A stretch of DNA of 64,000 nucleotides from Galerina marginata (lineage: Eukaryota > Basidiomycota > Agaricomycetes > Agaricales > Galerinaceae): positions 744,001 through 808,000 of the forward strand of contig JAECYW010000023.1 of the NCBI GenBank assembly GCA_023014335.1. Direction: 5' to 3'. A program made the translations under genes and the position numbers. Shown piece after piece: positions 10,295 to 22,300 of the stretch (positions are counted from its first letter, which is position 1; every line of letters starts with the position of its first letter). The notes below the pieces were generated by a model, which saw only the letters and a list, made by a program, of their open reading frames with translations, was not told the origin of the DNA and did not search any database.

Positions 10295-12102
10295 ATGTTC
10301 GATCTCAGACTTAAGCCGAGCGCTTTTTTTGTTCTTTATTTTCTCTGGTTGGCCTTGTCTCCTGTAGATGCAGGAATCGTGAATCGGACTATCGACGACA
10401 GCTTTGGGGACTCGCAGACTGGCCAACTGGTGACCTACTTGCCATCCACACTAGGCGTTTGGGCGGACGAGACATGTTCTGGGTGCGCAATTCGGCCGTC
10501 CGTGCTCCAGGCATTTAAGCAGACGTATACTGCTGCAACGTATAACCCAGGCCTAGGTAGTATTAGTATCACAATGCAATTCAATGGTATGGATCTCCCA
10601 GAAACTCGTAGGAATTTAACTAAACCTCGAACCTTGATCAGGAACGGCCATTTATGTTTTCTTCATTCTCGCCAACAATGAAGGAGATGGCATCACAACG
10701 CTAACGCTCGCCAACTTCACACTTGATGGAAATGCCCCTCAGCTCTTCCAACACGCTCCTGACCTAACCACAACCGCCATCGATTTCAATAGTTTGGTCT
10801 TCGCTCAAACGAATCTAATAAATGCGCAACACACGTTGGTGATATCCACCTCAGGAGTAAACACTAACGTTTTTGTCAATTTTGACTATGCAATTTATAC
10901 GTGAGTCACACTTCAGCCTGAACCATCCAAGTCCTCTGAACTCAGGATTTTTATCTTTCAGCCATGACGACGACGCTCCTCTCCTTCCACTGCCAGCTCC
11001 TGGTAGCTCTGCGACCCCGACACCATCTTCAAGGTCTTCCTCCTCTTCCTCTTCCTCGTCGTCTTCGTCTTCGTCATCGTCAATTACCTCATTGACCACC
11101 ATCGGAGGGTCTCCAACAAAATCTCCCAAGGCACCACCTAAAGACAATCCAAGTGGGCCCAAAAATCCGTCTGGAACTCAGCTTGCTTCAACAGAAAACC
11201 AGTCAAAATCGTCACCAGTAGGCGCAATCGCAGGCGGTGTTGTGGGGGGCCTATTGTTCCTTGCATTGCTAGCTTTCTTGGTTATGGTCTTTTGTCGCCG
11301 CCGAAAGAGGCGTTCCAGAGAAAGTATGGAGGCAGGAGGCTATGTTCCTCCATTAATGACAGAGCTGAGCACACCCATGGAACAACCCATCAACCCCTTC
11401 GTGACCCCACCCAGATCTCTGCATGTTGATTCCAATAACACGCAACCTGGCCCCTCTCACGCATCACAGATGCCGATGCCTTCTCCAGGTTATGCATCGA
11501 CGTCTGCAATAAACTCGGAAAGCGCCTATGGAGGCATTGCCAGCGTGGAACCAAGTCAAGGCGGCTCCATGAATAATTTCAGTGCCTCAAGTTCTGGACT
11601 TGCTTATCTCCCAAGTAACCGCCCTCGTTTGATATCTGTTACCCCCGGAGACCACCTATCTTCTCCACGTACAGGCGGCCCTGTGTCATCGAGCTCTTCG
11701 CCCAATAGCTACAGTGCCCAGCGAGGATCAAGTTCCACGACTATTGACGAAATTAGGCGTGCCCGACAAAACGAACTTGATCAGCGTCTGCGTACAGTCC
11801 AAGAGGAGATGGCATTCCTCGCTTCGGACATCACTGGGGAAAAAGACAGCCGACATCGGTCGATTCGAAGACAAAGAACGCTCAATCGAAGCCAGCAAAG
11901 TAATGAGGCCGAAGGAGACGGGATGACCATGGAGGAGATGAGGGAACAACTTCGACAGATGACGGACCAGATTGCACATTTGAAAGAACAGCAGCGGTCG
12001 GCTTGGGCACAGGGTTTGTCGGATGACCCTCCTCCAGGTTACACACCAGAATCGTCAACAACGACAAGATATTCAGGGCCTCCGCTGACACCATTTAGTT
12101 GA
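10295..12102 (+). CDS. Secreted-start single-pass membrane protein with Ser-rich stalk
   Basis: Three exons, 10295-10586, 10642-10900 and 10962-12102, give 563 residues. A signal peptide is visible (FFVLYFLWLALSPVDA, cleavage near residue 27). Residues 28-185 form a beta-rich ectodomain with NRTIDDSFGD, SITMQFNGTAIYVFF and NVFVNFDYAIYT, similar in layout to one ectodomain repeat of the genes at 2426 and 5206. A poly-Ser stalk encoded by TCC/TCG/TCT repeats follows, then a transmembrane helix at about 271-297 (GAIAGGVVGGLLFLALLAFLVMVF) and a basic RRRKRRSRES patch. The cytoplasmic tail ends with a predicted coiled coil (ARQNELDQRLRTVQEEMAFL and EEMREQLRQMTDQIAHLKEQ). A cell-surface sensing or adhesion role is inferred from architecture. 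Confidence 0.85.
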
Positions 12103-12479
12103 TATTTCTTCCTGTTTCCTTCCCCACTTCCTTTTCTTTGCTAGGCTTGGGTTTTTATTTATACCCTTTCTTATATTGTAGAATAGGTATTTGTGCCCTT
12201 GGCGGTCATGGATGACCCCTTCCACTCGTTTTGTAGGCAGTTTGCAACAAGGTCCTTTTGTAGTTATTCTCTTCATGACAAACCCAAGCAGGGTTCAACT
12301 TTTTTTTCTTTTGTCATTGCATAGTGTGACTCTATGGGTGCACCATGAAAGGAGCGTAGCAAGGTGTCTCTCAATAGGTTGTATATTCGTCAAGGTCGCA
12401 CATGAACGGGGGAAGTACATGTATTAGAACTGCAAAAGGCATCCCGTTTTTAAGGTTGATATGCAGTAAGACTAATCTG
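12103..12479. other. Convergent intergenic region
   Basis: Contains the 3' ends of the genes at 10295 (plus) and 12480 (minus). T-rich runs near 12110-12190 and 12300-12315 are consistent with 3' UTR sequence. No gene is seen. Confidence 0.5.
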
Positions 12480-14450
12480 TCAAAGTCCCTGGATAGCAAT
12501 GCCCTCCGGGTAACTAACGTCGTACTGTGCAACAAGGGCAACACTCTTCTGGGGAGGAATGGACACAAGCCAGTTAAATTTGCCATCCCTTCCGAGCGCA
12601 GCCAGATCGACTCCTTCTTCGTCAACCCCGGCCCATTCTGCTGTAACATTTTCGGTGCCCTTTTCATGTACCCTGTTCAGTAAGGACACAACGCCAGCAG
12701 TTTGAGCGCCTGACAATGGCATGGTTAAGGGAGGTTTGTGTAACTTGACCTCAACGCTCTCGTCCTCTGAGATAGGGATATGTTCTATAACCCTGAGATT
12801 TTCGATAGCTGTGGACTTGGTATTGAGAATAGTAATGCGCTGTGTAAAAGACTGCGTTATTTTCTTTTGATAAAATCCGGCCACAGAGGACTTCTCTTCG
12901 CGTGGGTAGTACGTCACTCGAACAGAAGAATCCAGTCTTGCAAACATGGATTAGAAAGATGAAATAAGAGAACAAGCAAAACCAGAAATTTACCCGAGTC
13001 CACAATCGACCAATCCTTGAGGGCTCGTGGAAGGGATGTTTGTGGTTCCCATGAAACTCCCATCAACATAAATATTTGCGACCCCAGGAATAAAGGTATA
13101 GTCAGAGTCGTTCCTGATCTTGGCCTAACGACAGAAACCTATGTTAAATATGGGTCAAGGCAGAAAAAAATTGCCTACCTTGATATGGACACCAGGGTCT
13201 GAGACTGGAATAGTATACCAAATAATGTTCGCATCTAAATTCAGCTCGGCGATTGTTATATTGTGCTTGCTTCTATCACTGGGTACACTGATTAAACCAG
13301 GAACGCGGAATGTCGCGACGATGTTTCCTTTGGTGGAGACACTAGTAACTTGGCGTTCCATCGGCGAGAAGGTTGGGGAAGTTGGAGAATACCTCGGCGA
13401 CTCGGGGGAATACCTGCGACGGGGCCTTACCCGCGTCGGCGAACGAGAGCGAGAACGAGAACGCCTCTGGTGAATTTCCGCCTGTAGTTGTCGCGGTCTG
13501 ACTCGCCAAGGCAACAGCTCTGGGGGAGATATTCCTAATGAAGGAGCGGCTGTTTCAAGCGTCAACGGGACATCGTCCCATGACTAAGGCTATTGAGAAA
13601 TAACGAAGGAAAATACGAGGACTTGCTTACCTCACCTGTACTTTGGGTGATAATGGCCTTGTATAAGATTGTCGTAACCTTCTCTTTAACTTGGGTATTC
13701 ACCCGAATATCGTAACTGGCAGTCCAATCCGCCGAATGCACAGCTGGTTGAGAATTCATGAGCTACGATAACACGTAAGGGCCAAGTATTTCTTACCATA
13801 CTTGAGATATATCTTCACTTCCTCGTCAGTTTGTCCATGAATGTTGATTACAGCTTGCCAAGACGGTCCTGGTGTGACGTACTTCTTCTCGTCAATTTTT
13901 CGATTTAATTCAGCGAGCTCTTCCTCCAGTTCGAGAATCTCACGATCAGCTTTCCGAGTAAGTATTCTGTAGCTATCGAGAGTGGCTTCAAGTTTGCCTA
14001 TGTCGAGTTCTTTGGCCGTAATTGTATGCATGTACGACTCCAGAACTCCGAGAGACTGGCGAACGCGACCCAGATCCCTGTTAAGTTCCTTTTTCCTTCG
14101 ATTCATTGACTCTCCATGATTGTCGGTAGGGTTTTGGGCACCGGTAAGGGGTCTCGAGGTCGTAACTTCATGAATCGCAGCGTTTCCGTGGCCTTCCACT
14201 CTGCGTAAGTGAATGAGTAGAGGACTGGACGACAGTGCAAATCATTTTACCTAAGTGAGTCTTCTAAAAATGTTCTGGGAAGTCCCACAATCGTGATTTT
14301 GTTCTGCCCGGCTTGTATCTGGAGACTGAATTGACGAGTGATTTCCGCGCGCCCAGAGTACAGGTTTATATTGGTGATCTTGCTGTCTTGCGGCGCGTGT
14401 AAAGCGAGCGCACTGGTTTCGGAAGACTCTGGAGCTTCGGTAGTCGTCAT
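12480..14450 (-). CDS. DUF4139/DUF4140 (mucoidy-inhibitor-like) protein
   Basis: Six exons, 14450-14251, 14200-13797, 13743-13631, 13583-13179, 13124-12994 and 12936-12480, give 569 residues. The start at 14450 places KITNINLYSGRAEITRQF near the N-terminus, the hallmark opening of the DUF4140 domain. A coiled coil occupies about residues 90-180. The DUF4139 beta domain follows, with DWTASYDIRV, TGESWDDVPLTLETA, YTFIPGVANIYVDG, VTYYP and KFNWLVSIPP stretches. Members are widespread in bacteria and fungi but have no settled biochemical function. Unusual here is an insertion at about residues 270-313 with an RS-repeat block and YSPESPRYSPTSP heptad-like repeats. The fifth intron ends in AAG rather than CAG/TAG. 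Divergent from FAN1. Confidence 0.84.
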
Positions 14451-15095
14451 TGGGAGTTGGGCTGTTGGGGGTAGGAGAAAGAGGACGATCTGACCTGCTG
14501 CCTGGATGTGAGATACCTTAAGTATTAATTGCACAGCCATTAATATGGCTGTGCAGACGGCGAGTGCTTTTTGGGCGTCCAACGATACATCTGATATATC
14601 GTCGACAAAATGGCAGGCGACAGTTATCCCAGGTCTGGAGCGAATTATTCAACACATATCCGATTACAAAACTCTCGATCACTTACTTACCTCTCTTAAA
14701 TGCCCCTTTTGAGTTGAAGCAGGATGAAAGTATGAGAGTTTGAGAGATGATGCCAACTATACGCCCTGACTGACTCCTGACTAGATCCTGAAGCTAAAGA
14801 CGTTTCGCTCGCAAATGTCACTGTAGTTGTACAGTAGCCTCGATTGACTCATTGAGCCTCGAGAGTCGATTCCAAGTTAGACGAATTCCAGTGGGACTTT
14901 CGCGTCGTGACCCATCAGGTGACCGTGTTACATGTAACCTGGCCCAGTCCCTGAATTTCTAGTTCAGCAGTTTCACAGACCACCACAACGCGATCTTGCC
15001 TTGCGTTGCGAGGTCAAAGCTATCCACTAATCTCTAGTTTTGTACACATAGCGCATTCTTATTTTGTTTGAACTCGACTTAAGCGCTACCTCAAC
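14451..15095. other. Divergent promoter region of DUF4139 gene and FAN1
   Basis: 645 bp between two head-to-head starts. An additional upstream minus-strand open frame continues past 14450 (to about 14580) without a better start. No other gene is seen. Confidence 0.5.
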
Positions 15096-18000
15096 ATGGC
15101 TCCTACTGGGACGACAACATCAAGGAAGCTCATACAACAACTTATTTTCGGGGGAAGCCTGGTAGATGAAGAAGCAATCGAACAAGACCTCGAAAACGTC
15201 GATGAAGGACGAAATCAACAAGCAGGTCCAAGGCGACCGTCAGCCTATGTCAAAGTTTTCGAAGGTTTGTCCTCTTTCCACCCTTTCAAGGGCCGCATTG
15301 ATGTGAATGGTAGACACTGCCAAAATCGTGATTGAACGCGAGTCACGGCTTTTATCTGAATCGGAAATCAACGTACTTGAGAAGTTTGGCCTCCTCTGCT
15401 GTAATGTTTGCTTCACAATTCTAAATATTATTGGTCGTTGACACCCCTCTAACAGATAATATGCGCTATTGTCTCGTTCGTCTGGTTCTTCGCAAGGCAA
15501 ATCAGTGGCATGCAGTCTCGACATTGAACAAATATGAGAAAGAAGTTGGAAAAGAGGGTCTTCTCTCTTCCATCGCCGATTTATGCAAACCTATCCATAC
15601 AATTGTGAAGGAGGAGCTTCCTGATAACCATCCAATCAAGATGGAGCCACCTGACCCTCCTCTCTCCGTCAAGCACGAAACAGAAAATACTGGAGTGGCA
15701 GTGAAGGTCGAGGACGAGCTTGAAGTTATTGATCTCACTATGGACACAGACGAGGAAGAAATCAAGCCTGACCTGGCATCCTTGATGCCGATTACAACTG
15801 CGAATTGTTGGGCTCCTGAGGCAAGCACGTCGAAACAGCCGGCGCAAGAGGACCCCATAAAGGCATTCCTACAATCGGAGAAAGATGAGATGAACCTCGA
15901 ATTCTTCTGCGAGGATGAGACTGCTATGACCCTTGATGAAATTTTATGGCGGCTCAACAAAGACCAGCTCATGATACTGGTTAAGGCAACGAAATGTAAA
16001 TTGAAGCCGGCACAGTCAAAGGTATCTCTGCCTCTACCCCAAATCATTCTTGCTGATGCTTTGCTTTGCAGAAATTTGATATCATCTGTTGTCTCAAGCA
16101 CACGGCTGCCAATCAAAGCATCCTTGATTTTGGTTCAGTTCAGAACCGAAAAGTCAAAGGAAAGGCTCGGGATGACGGTCTACGACAAACTGCGCTCCCA
16201 TTCGCATCTGTTTCCAGACCTTCTTTGTCCGGGAAGGCGAAGGTAACTCAAGAAGCGCGACTGAAGCACATGGCCCTCAAGCTTCTTGGTATGCGTACGA
16301 TCTCCTTCTCTGTTTCCTTCTTCCTGATCATTAATCCCAGGTAAATGCATTCGCGTGAACTTCGACTTTTTTCGATTAGTTCGGAGGCTGCACATTATTT
16401 GCTACCGCGAAACGGAACATCCAACTGCCCTGTTACTGCCTGCGCTACTCACCGTCTTTAAGAAAAGAGATTACACACGATATGAATATGCCCGAAGTGA
16501 CAACATCTGGTCTTCAAGGGAAGAGCTGCTTGACTATGAAGCTGCACTGGAACTGGAGAAACTTCTTGATGAGCTTATAGAAGGCTCCGATGACAAGCAA
16601 GACCGAACAGGAACGAAAACTCCAGCGCGCCAGTTCGTCACTCCGATGACATCGGGGACTGGCAGACTTTACACGACCCCTCTTAGGACACCAGCCAGTG
16701 TGTCTAATATTCGCTCATCCCAGACCCCCGGCGTTAAGAAGGAAGAAGAACTTTTTGAACAAGACCTTGGCGAAGAAGATGAATTTGAAGGGTCAGTTAT
16801 CGTCGAGATAAAGAAAGAAGAACAAATCAAGAAACATCTTGAGGAGTGGATACTTCCCAAATGGCAAGAGCTTGTTGCTCGGCAGCATGCTCGAGGAGAA
16901 ATCACCATTAAACCTGCGGGACTAGAGCGCTTTGACAGCGGTACAGTATTAAAGCAACATTCTTGTGTTTAAATCTCATCATTTCATAGGCTATATACAC
17001 ACCCGAATGGTGCACAAAGCATCAAGAGCTCTCGGCACATTGAAAGAATATAGAGCCGAGCTGAAAGTCCTTGAGACTTTATTGGCTCAACGATTCTGGC
17101 GCCGTGGCAAACGGGCTGCTTGGTACGAACGTCGAGCAATTGTCCTAGGTCACCTTACGAGTCAGGCACACTCCGCCGATGAAAAACGGGGTCTTCTACT
17201 GCAAAATATGGAGGGTATCAAGGAAGCTCTTCTCGATGACGATACAGGTATAGGTACGCAGTGTTCCAATATGTTTTGTTTGCCTTTCCTAATAAGTTTC
17301 ATCAGTCTCGCGCCCGGGCTTAGTGAAGCGCCTCGTAACCCTGGAGAAAAGGCTGAAAGTACCCCTTGAAGAAAGATCTATATGCGAAGGAGAACTACGT
17401 ATGGCTGTGACAAAAGAACTACGCGCAATCAAACTCGATCCCCTCAAATTTGACGCGCTGGGCCGTCCCGTTGGCGAAAAAGAGAATAAAGATATAGGAA
17501 TTCATGCGTACATTTCGGTTGCAAAAGCGGTCGACAGCAAACCTGAGGTAAGTTTAAGATTTTCTATTTGTTACGAGTTGACACTCTAATATTGTTTCGC
17601 AGCCTGCTCTTTCCAAGAAAAAGTTGGGAAAGTCACGCTGGAAAGGCAGGAATGGCGAAGTTGTCAATGTTGAAATGCGTGCTCTTGAATCTTACGAGGA
17701 TCAGGGATTCATTGGGTAAGTTTTAATATATCTGAGTCCGGTCGCTGCATTAACCCTTGAGTCGATCAGCTTTCACTGCGAGACAAAAATTCTCACAACG
17801 ATATTTGGACTCCTCTTCTGGGATATCATCTTTGCTACGGTGCCTGGGGCATTTGAGACACCATTTCAAGTGGCACCTCTCGATATGTTCGAAGAATCTT
17901 TCTATCGTGCACGGAAAGATCTTATTGACAAACGACTCGAAGAGATTAGCAATGATGGTTGGCGGGAGATCCTGCAGAAACACGACGATGCCTATAGGAA

Positions 18001-18716
18001 GGACAAGACGTGGTGTATAGGTGTAAGCTGGGATTTATGCAGCAAAGAGGACCTCTTTGACATATTCGAGGTTTGTGTTGCGTCACTTCAACCTGTTGTG
18101 AAACTCATTGTTTCTTTTTTAGTGTATTGGAAAGGAGTCATTGGCAATAATTTGTCAACTCTTCTGCGAGGATTACAAAGGCAGAAGCAGTGGTGGACCC
18201 GACCTGTTTGTCTGGAATGCAAAAAAAGGTACCTGCAAGTTCGTGGAAGTTAAAGGTCCTGGGGATCGCCCCCAAGAAAATCAGAAATATTGGTTTGATT
18301 CCCTCCTTCGAGCGAAGGTCGACATCGAAATCTGCAAAGTTATTGATGATAACGCACCGGTCACGGTAATTGCCAACTCGAAAAAGAGAAAGGCGAAAAC
18401 GCCAAGCGCAGCTCGTCAACGGAAGAAGGATGCCCCAACCAGCAGCCCTCCGGAAGAAGAGGATTACGATCGTTTGGATCCAGAGCAGGACGGGGGGGTT
18501 GATTTCCTTGCGCTTCAACCGCCAGATCCGCCATCCAGCAGGAAACGTCGACGTGTTTCGACACCTGACCGTAAATCCGCCTACTCTGAAGCAATGGATG
18601 ACTTCCCCTTTGCCACTGCTTCGAGTTCGTCAGACGTCGCATCGTCGCCTTCTCGGCTGAATTCAAGACCAAACAGAGTCAAGGTTGTCCTGACTCTCTC
18701 ACAGAAGAAATCGTAA
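15096..18716 (+). CDS. FAN1: FAN1-type structure-specific nuclease (VRR-NUC)
   Basis: Ten exons (15096-15264, 15314-15400, 15456-16021, 16072-16288, 16341-16940, 16990-17247, 17306-17547, 17603-17715, 17770-18070, 18123-18716) give 1048 residues; exon 6 could instead end at 17253, adding two. FAN1 is a 5' flap endo/exonuclease acting in DNA interstrand-crosslink repair. The early VLEKFGLLC/MRYCLVRLVLRK block, a SAP-like segment at about 245-270 (TLDEILWRLNKDQLMILVKA), a TPR-like helical region around YIHTRMVHKASRALG, and a C-terminal VRR-NUC domain are in family order. The PD-(D/E)XK core is intact: GGPDLFVW (Asp about 878) and FVEVK (Glu 893, Lys 895), followed by QENQKYWFDSLL. No N-terminal UBZ zinc finger is visible. 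About 120 residues of basic and acidic low-complexity tail follow the nuclease domain. Confidence 0.92.
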
Positions 18717-19306
18717 CGAATGTTCAACGAATCTCCCTTCTCACTATTTTACATCCCCGATGTTCGGAAAGTCACTGGTCATGCACATCTTTTATTTTTA
18801 TTTTTAATTATTGCTTTCATCTCAAGTTTTTCCATCACCAATACCCTTTTTCTCTTGATCCCCTTCGGACATTGTTGTATGTTGAAGACTCTAGCCATCT
18901 GATAAGATTAAAGATGATCTTAATTGATCGCCAAAATTAGTTGTTGCGCACAGCCTCACCTCGGCACGGAACCAGGGTTTGTTTATTTTCATTCATGTTT
19001 TTCTCACCTACTCATCACACTTTACGCATGCCCAGCGCTGCCGCCTCGGAGGCCGAAAGTAGAGATTCCACAAATCGTTGTATGTCATCCAATATGTCAA
19101 GCAACGGGTGACTTTCTCACTCATAGTTGCGGTTTTAGCAGAGCAAAATGTGATCAATCCCCTCATGTTGCTGAATCAGCGCCCACGAGTACCAAAAAAA
19201 GCTCTTGGGAACTCGGAACAGCACTGGCTGCTTAATTTGCATATCAAGCATTAGGAGCTTGGTCACCTTGCCGAACGACCGCCATTGCCACGTCCCATCC
19301 CCGTCG
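18717..19306. other. Intergenic region between FAN1 and P4-ATPase
   Basis: The first 150 bp after the FAN1 stop are T-rich (3' UTR-like); the rest is the upstream region of the P4-ATPase gene. No gene is seen. Confidence 0.5.
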
Positions 19307-22300
19307 ATGGCTCGGTCGAGTACCAAGTCTGGCTTTGTGAATTGGTACGAGCGCTTGGCCGCTTTCAACGTTGAGGAACTGTTCTCCCGTAAACGACCAC
19401 CCGGGCCGCCGAGAACTATCTTCGTCAACCAGCCACTTCCCGAGAGCTGCTTTGATCCAAAGGGCAAGATTAAGCGCGACAATGTTTATACCACGAACCA
19501 GGTTATTACCTCGAAGTATACCTTAATCACATTCCTCCCTCGAGATCTGTTGGAACAGTTCAGACGCATTGCAAACATGTGTGTAATCATTTCTTAGGCA
19601 TTGACAATTCTCTGACTTCGTAGATAGATTCTTCCTGGTCATTGCAATTCTCCAATTTTTTCCGAAGTTCGCAACAATTTCCCCTGGAGCTGCAATTCTC
19701 CCGCTGCTCATCGTGTTAGCAGTCACTGCGCTGAAGGATGGCTATGAAGACTTCAAGCGGCATCAATCCGATAACCGGGTAAACTATAGCAAAGTCTTGG
19801 TGTTGTCTGGCGGAAATTGGTCGAACCCGAATGTCACGGAAAGGAAGAGCACATCGTTCATGCCTACTATCCTTCCCAAGGGTTCAAAACCGTCCACTAT
19901 AGCTATTCCGGGCACTAGAAACAGTTCCAAAGACGTTAAAGCGGCTACTTCTGATGAAGATCGTGACTACGACGACGATGACGTCCTTTCCAATACGCCT
20001 ACTAAACCACACTGGAAATCAGCATTCTGGGAGGATATCCGGGTTGGCGATTTTGTCAAGATTATGGACAATCAATCCTTTCCAGCAGATATTCTTATTT
20101 GTGCCACATCCGAGGAAGAAAATGTTGCATTTGTGGAAACGAAGAATCTGGACGGTGAAACGAATCTCAAATCACGGCGTGGTGTACCGGCATTGGCACA
20201 CTTGAACAACGCGCGAGAATGCGCCAATTCACAAAATTCATTTCGGATTCAGTGTGATCGCCCAGACACCGACATGTACAGGCTCAACGCTAATGTTACC
20301 ATTGGCGAATCGACTTCTCCCGTTGACTTATCTATGACTTTGCTCCGTGGAACAGTCCTGAAGAATACAAATTGGGCTATAGGAATTGTTTTGTTCAGTG
20401 GATTGGACTCGAAAATTGTCCTGAATTCCGGTGGAACTCCGAGTAAACGAAGCAAAGTCGAAAGGCAAATGAATCCTCAGGTGTACGTATTTCCATCAAT
20501 TTCGTCGAACAAAACATATTGACAGCCCGTGCATAGTTTCATCAATCTGCTCATACTAGCTTTAATAGCAGTAGTTTGCGCTATTGCTGACTCCCGTTTA
20601 CAAACACATTTTTTCCCGTTAGGAGCTCCGTGGCTTTTTAAAGACGACCAAAGCGATGACAACCCTAGGATTAACGGGCTAATAACTTGGGTTTTTGCTC
20701 TTCTAACGTAAGCTCCCTTTCAACCACCATTCATCATTATTCACTGACAATCTGCAGGTTCCAAGATATTGTTCCAATTTCGCTTTACTTATCAATCGAG
20801 TTCGTTCGCACTTGTCAAGCTGCTTTCATCTATTTTGATTCGGACATTTACTACGAAAAGACGGATCAAGCTACCAAAGCCCGTACTTGGAATCTCTCAG
20901 ACGACTTGGGACAAATTGAATATATCTTCTCTGACAAGACGGGAACGTTAACCCAGGTAGGCATGGAAATTGTATTCACCCAGTGCACTGAGTAATCACG
21001 AATCTTCAGAACTCCATGGTGTTTAGAATGTGCTCTGTTGGCGGCAGAGCTTATCGAGGCGACAACCAGGCCATGCAAGAGAGCGAAAAGGAGTACAACC
21101 CTGAAAAGCTTTCATCAATTGTTGATAGGCCGATTAGTCAAGTCGTAGAGGTCGACCTTTGGGCGGCAGACACGCATCCAGAGGGCAGCTCGCGTAGTCA
21201 GATTGATATCAATGGCAGGAAGGCTTCTATTGCCTTAAACGACGGCGAAAAATTCACCGACTCAAGACTTCTTGAAGACATCCAGCATGCTTCGAAAGGC
21301 GGTGCTCACGTCGATCCATCCTCTCATAACACTAAACTAAACGATTTTTTCCTTGTACTCTCCCTATGCCATACTGTCATGGCAGCGGCGGATGCTGAAC
21401 TCGGCAGTATTAATTATAAGGCCCAGTCTCCAGATGAAGCTGCTCTCGTCCAGGCCGCAGCGGATATGGGATATGTATTCCTTGGAAAAAACAAGGATAT
21501 CTTGTCTCTTCGAACACCGAGATCGGCAGACGTGGAGAAGTACGAGCTCTTGGAAATTCTGGAGTTTACAAGTGCACGGAAACGCATGAGCGTGATTTTA
21601 CGCAGAGTGGACATCGAGACCAATGAATTGCTATTGCTCACAAAAGGGGCCGACAACGTCATTTTTGAGCGCCTAGGTCCAGCAGAAGACGATTTTAAAA
21701 AGGAGACTGAGCGCCACCTCAGCGAATTTGCTTCAAGCGGCCTCAGAACCCTCACATTGGCTCAGCGATCTATCGCAGGTATGCACGCTTATTGTAACCC
21801 CCCCAATTTGTCCTGAAACTCTGATAATTAGCGGATGAATACGAGTCTTGGAGTCGTCGTTATCAGGAAGCCACGATTGCTCTTGATAACCGAGAAGAGC
21901 TGATTGATGCTGTCTCAAACGAGTTGGAACAGGGCCTTCATTTGCTAGGTGCCACTGCAATAGAAGATCGCCTCCAAGACGGTGTTCCAGAGACCATCGA
22001 AGACCTCAAGAAAGCTGGAATTAAGGTTTGGGTCGCGACTGGCGACAAGTTGGAAACAGCCATAGGTCAGCTTCCATAATATTTCACCCGATTCTCCCGT
22101 TGATTGAACATATTATTAGCTATTGGACGAAGTACCAACCTTATCAGCCCCGATTCCAACATCGTCATCGTTCGAGGTGGATCTCGACCAGTACATACCC
22201 AAATGATTAACGCACTGGCTCAGTTTTTCCCTGACTACGATTACGAGAAAGAGCTGGAAATGCCCACCTTGCCCAAGGACACAATGCCAGAGATCCCTCT

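Noticed and set aside
15502..16116. 204-codon minus-strand frame
   Set aside because: Antisense to FAN1 exon 3; no motif of its own.
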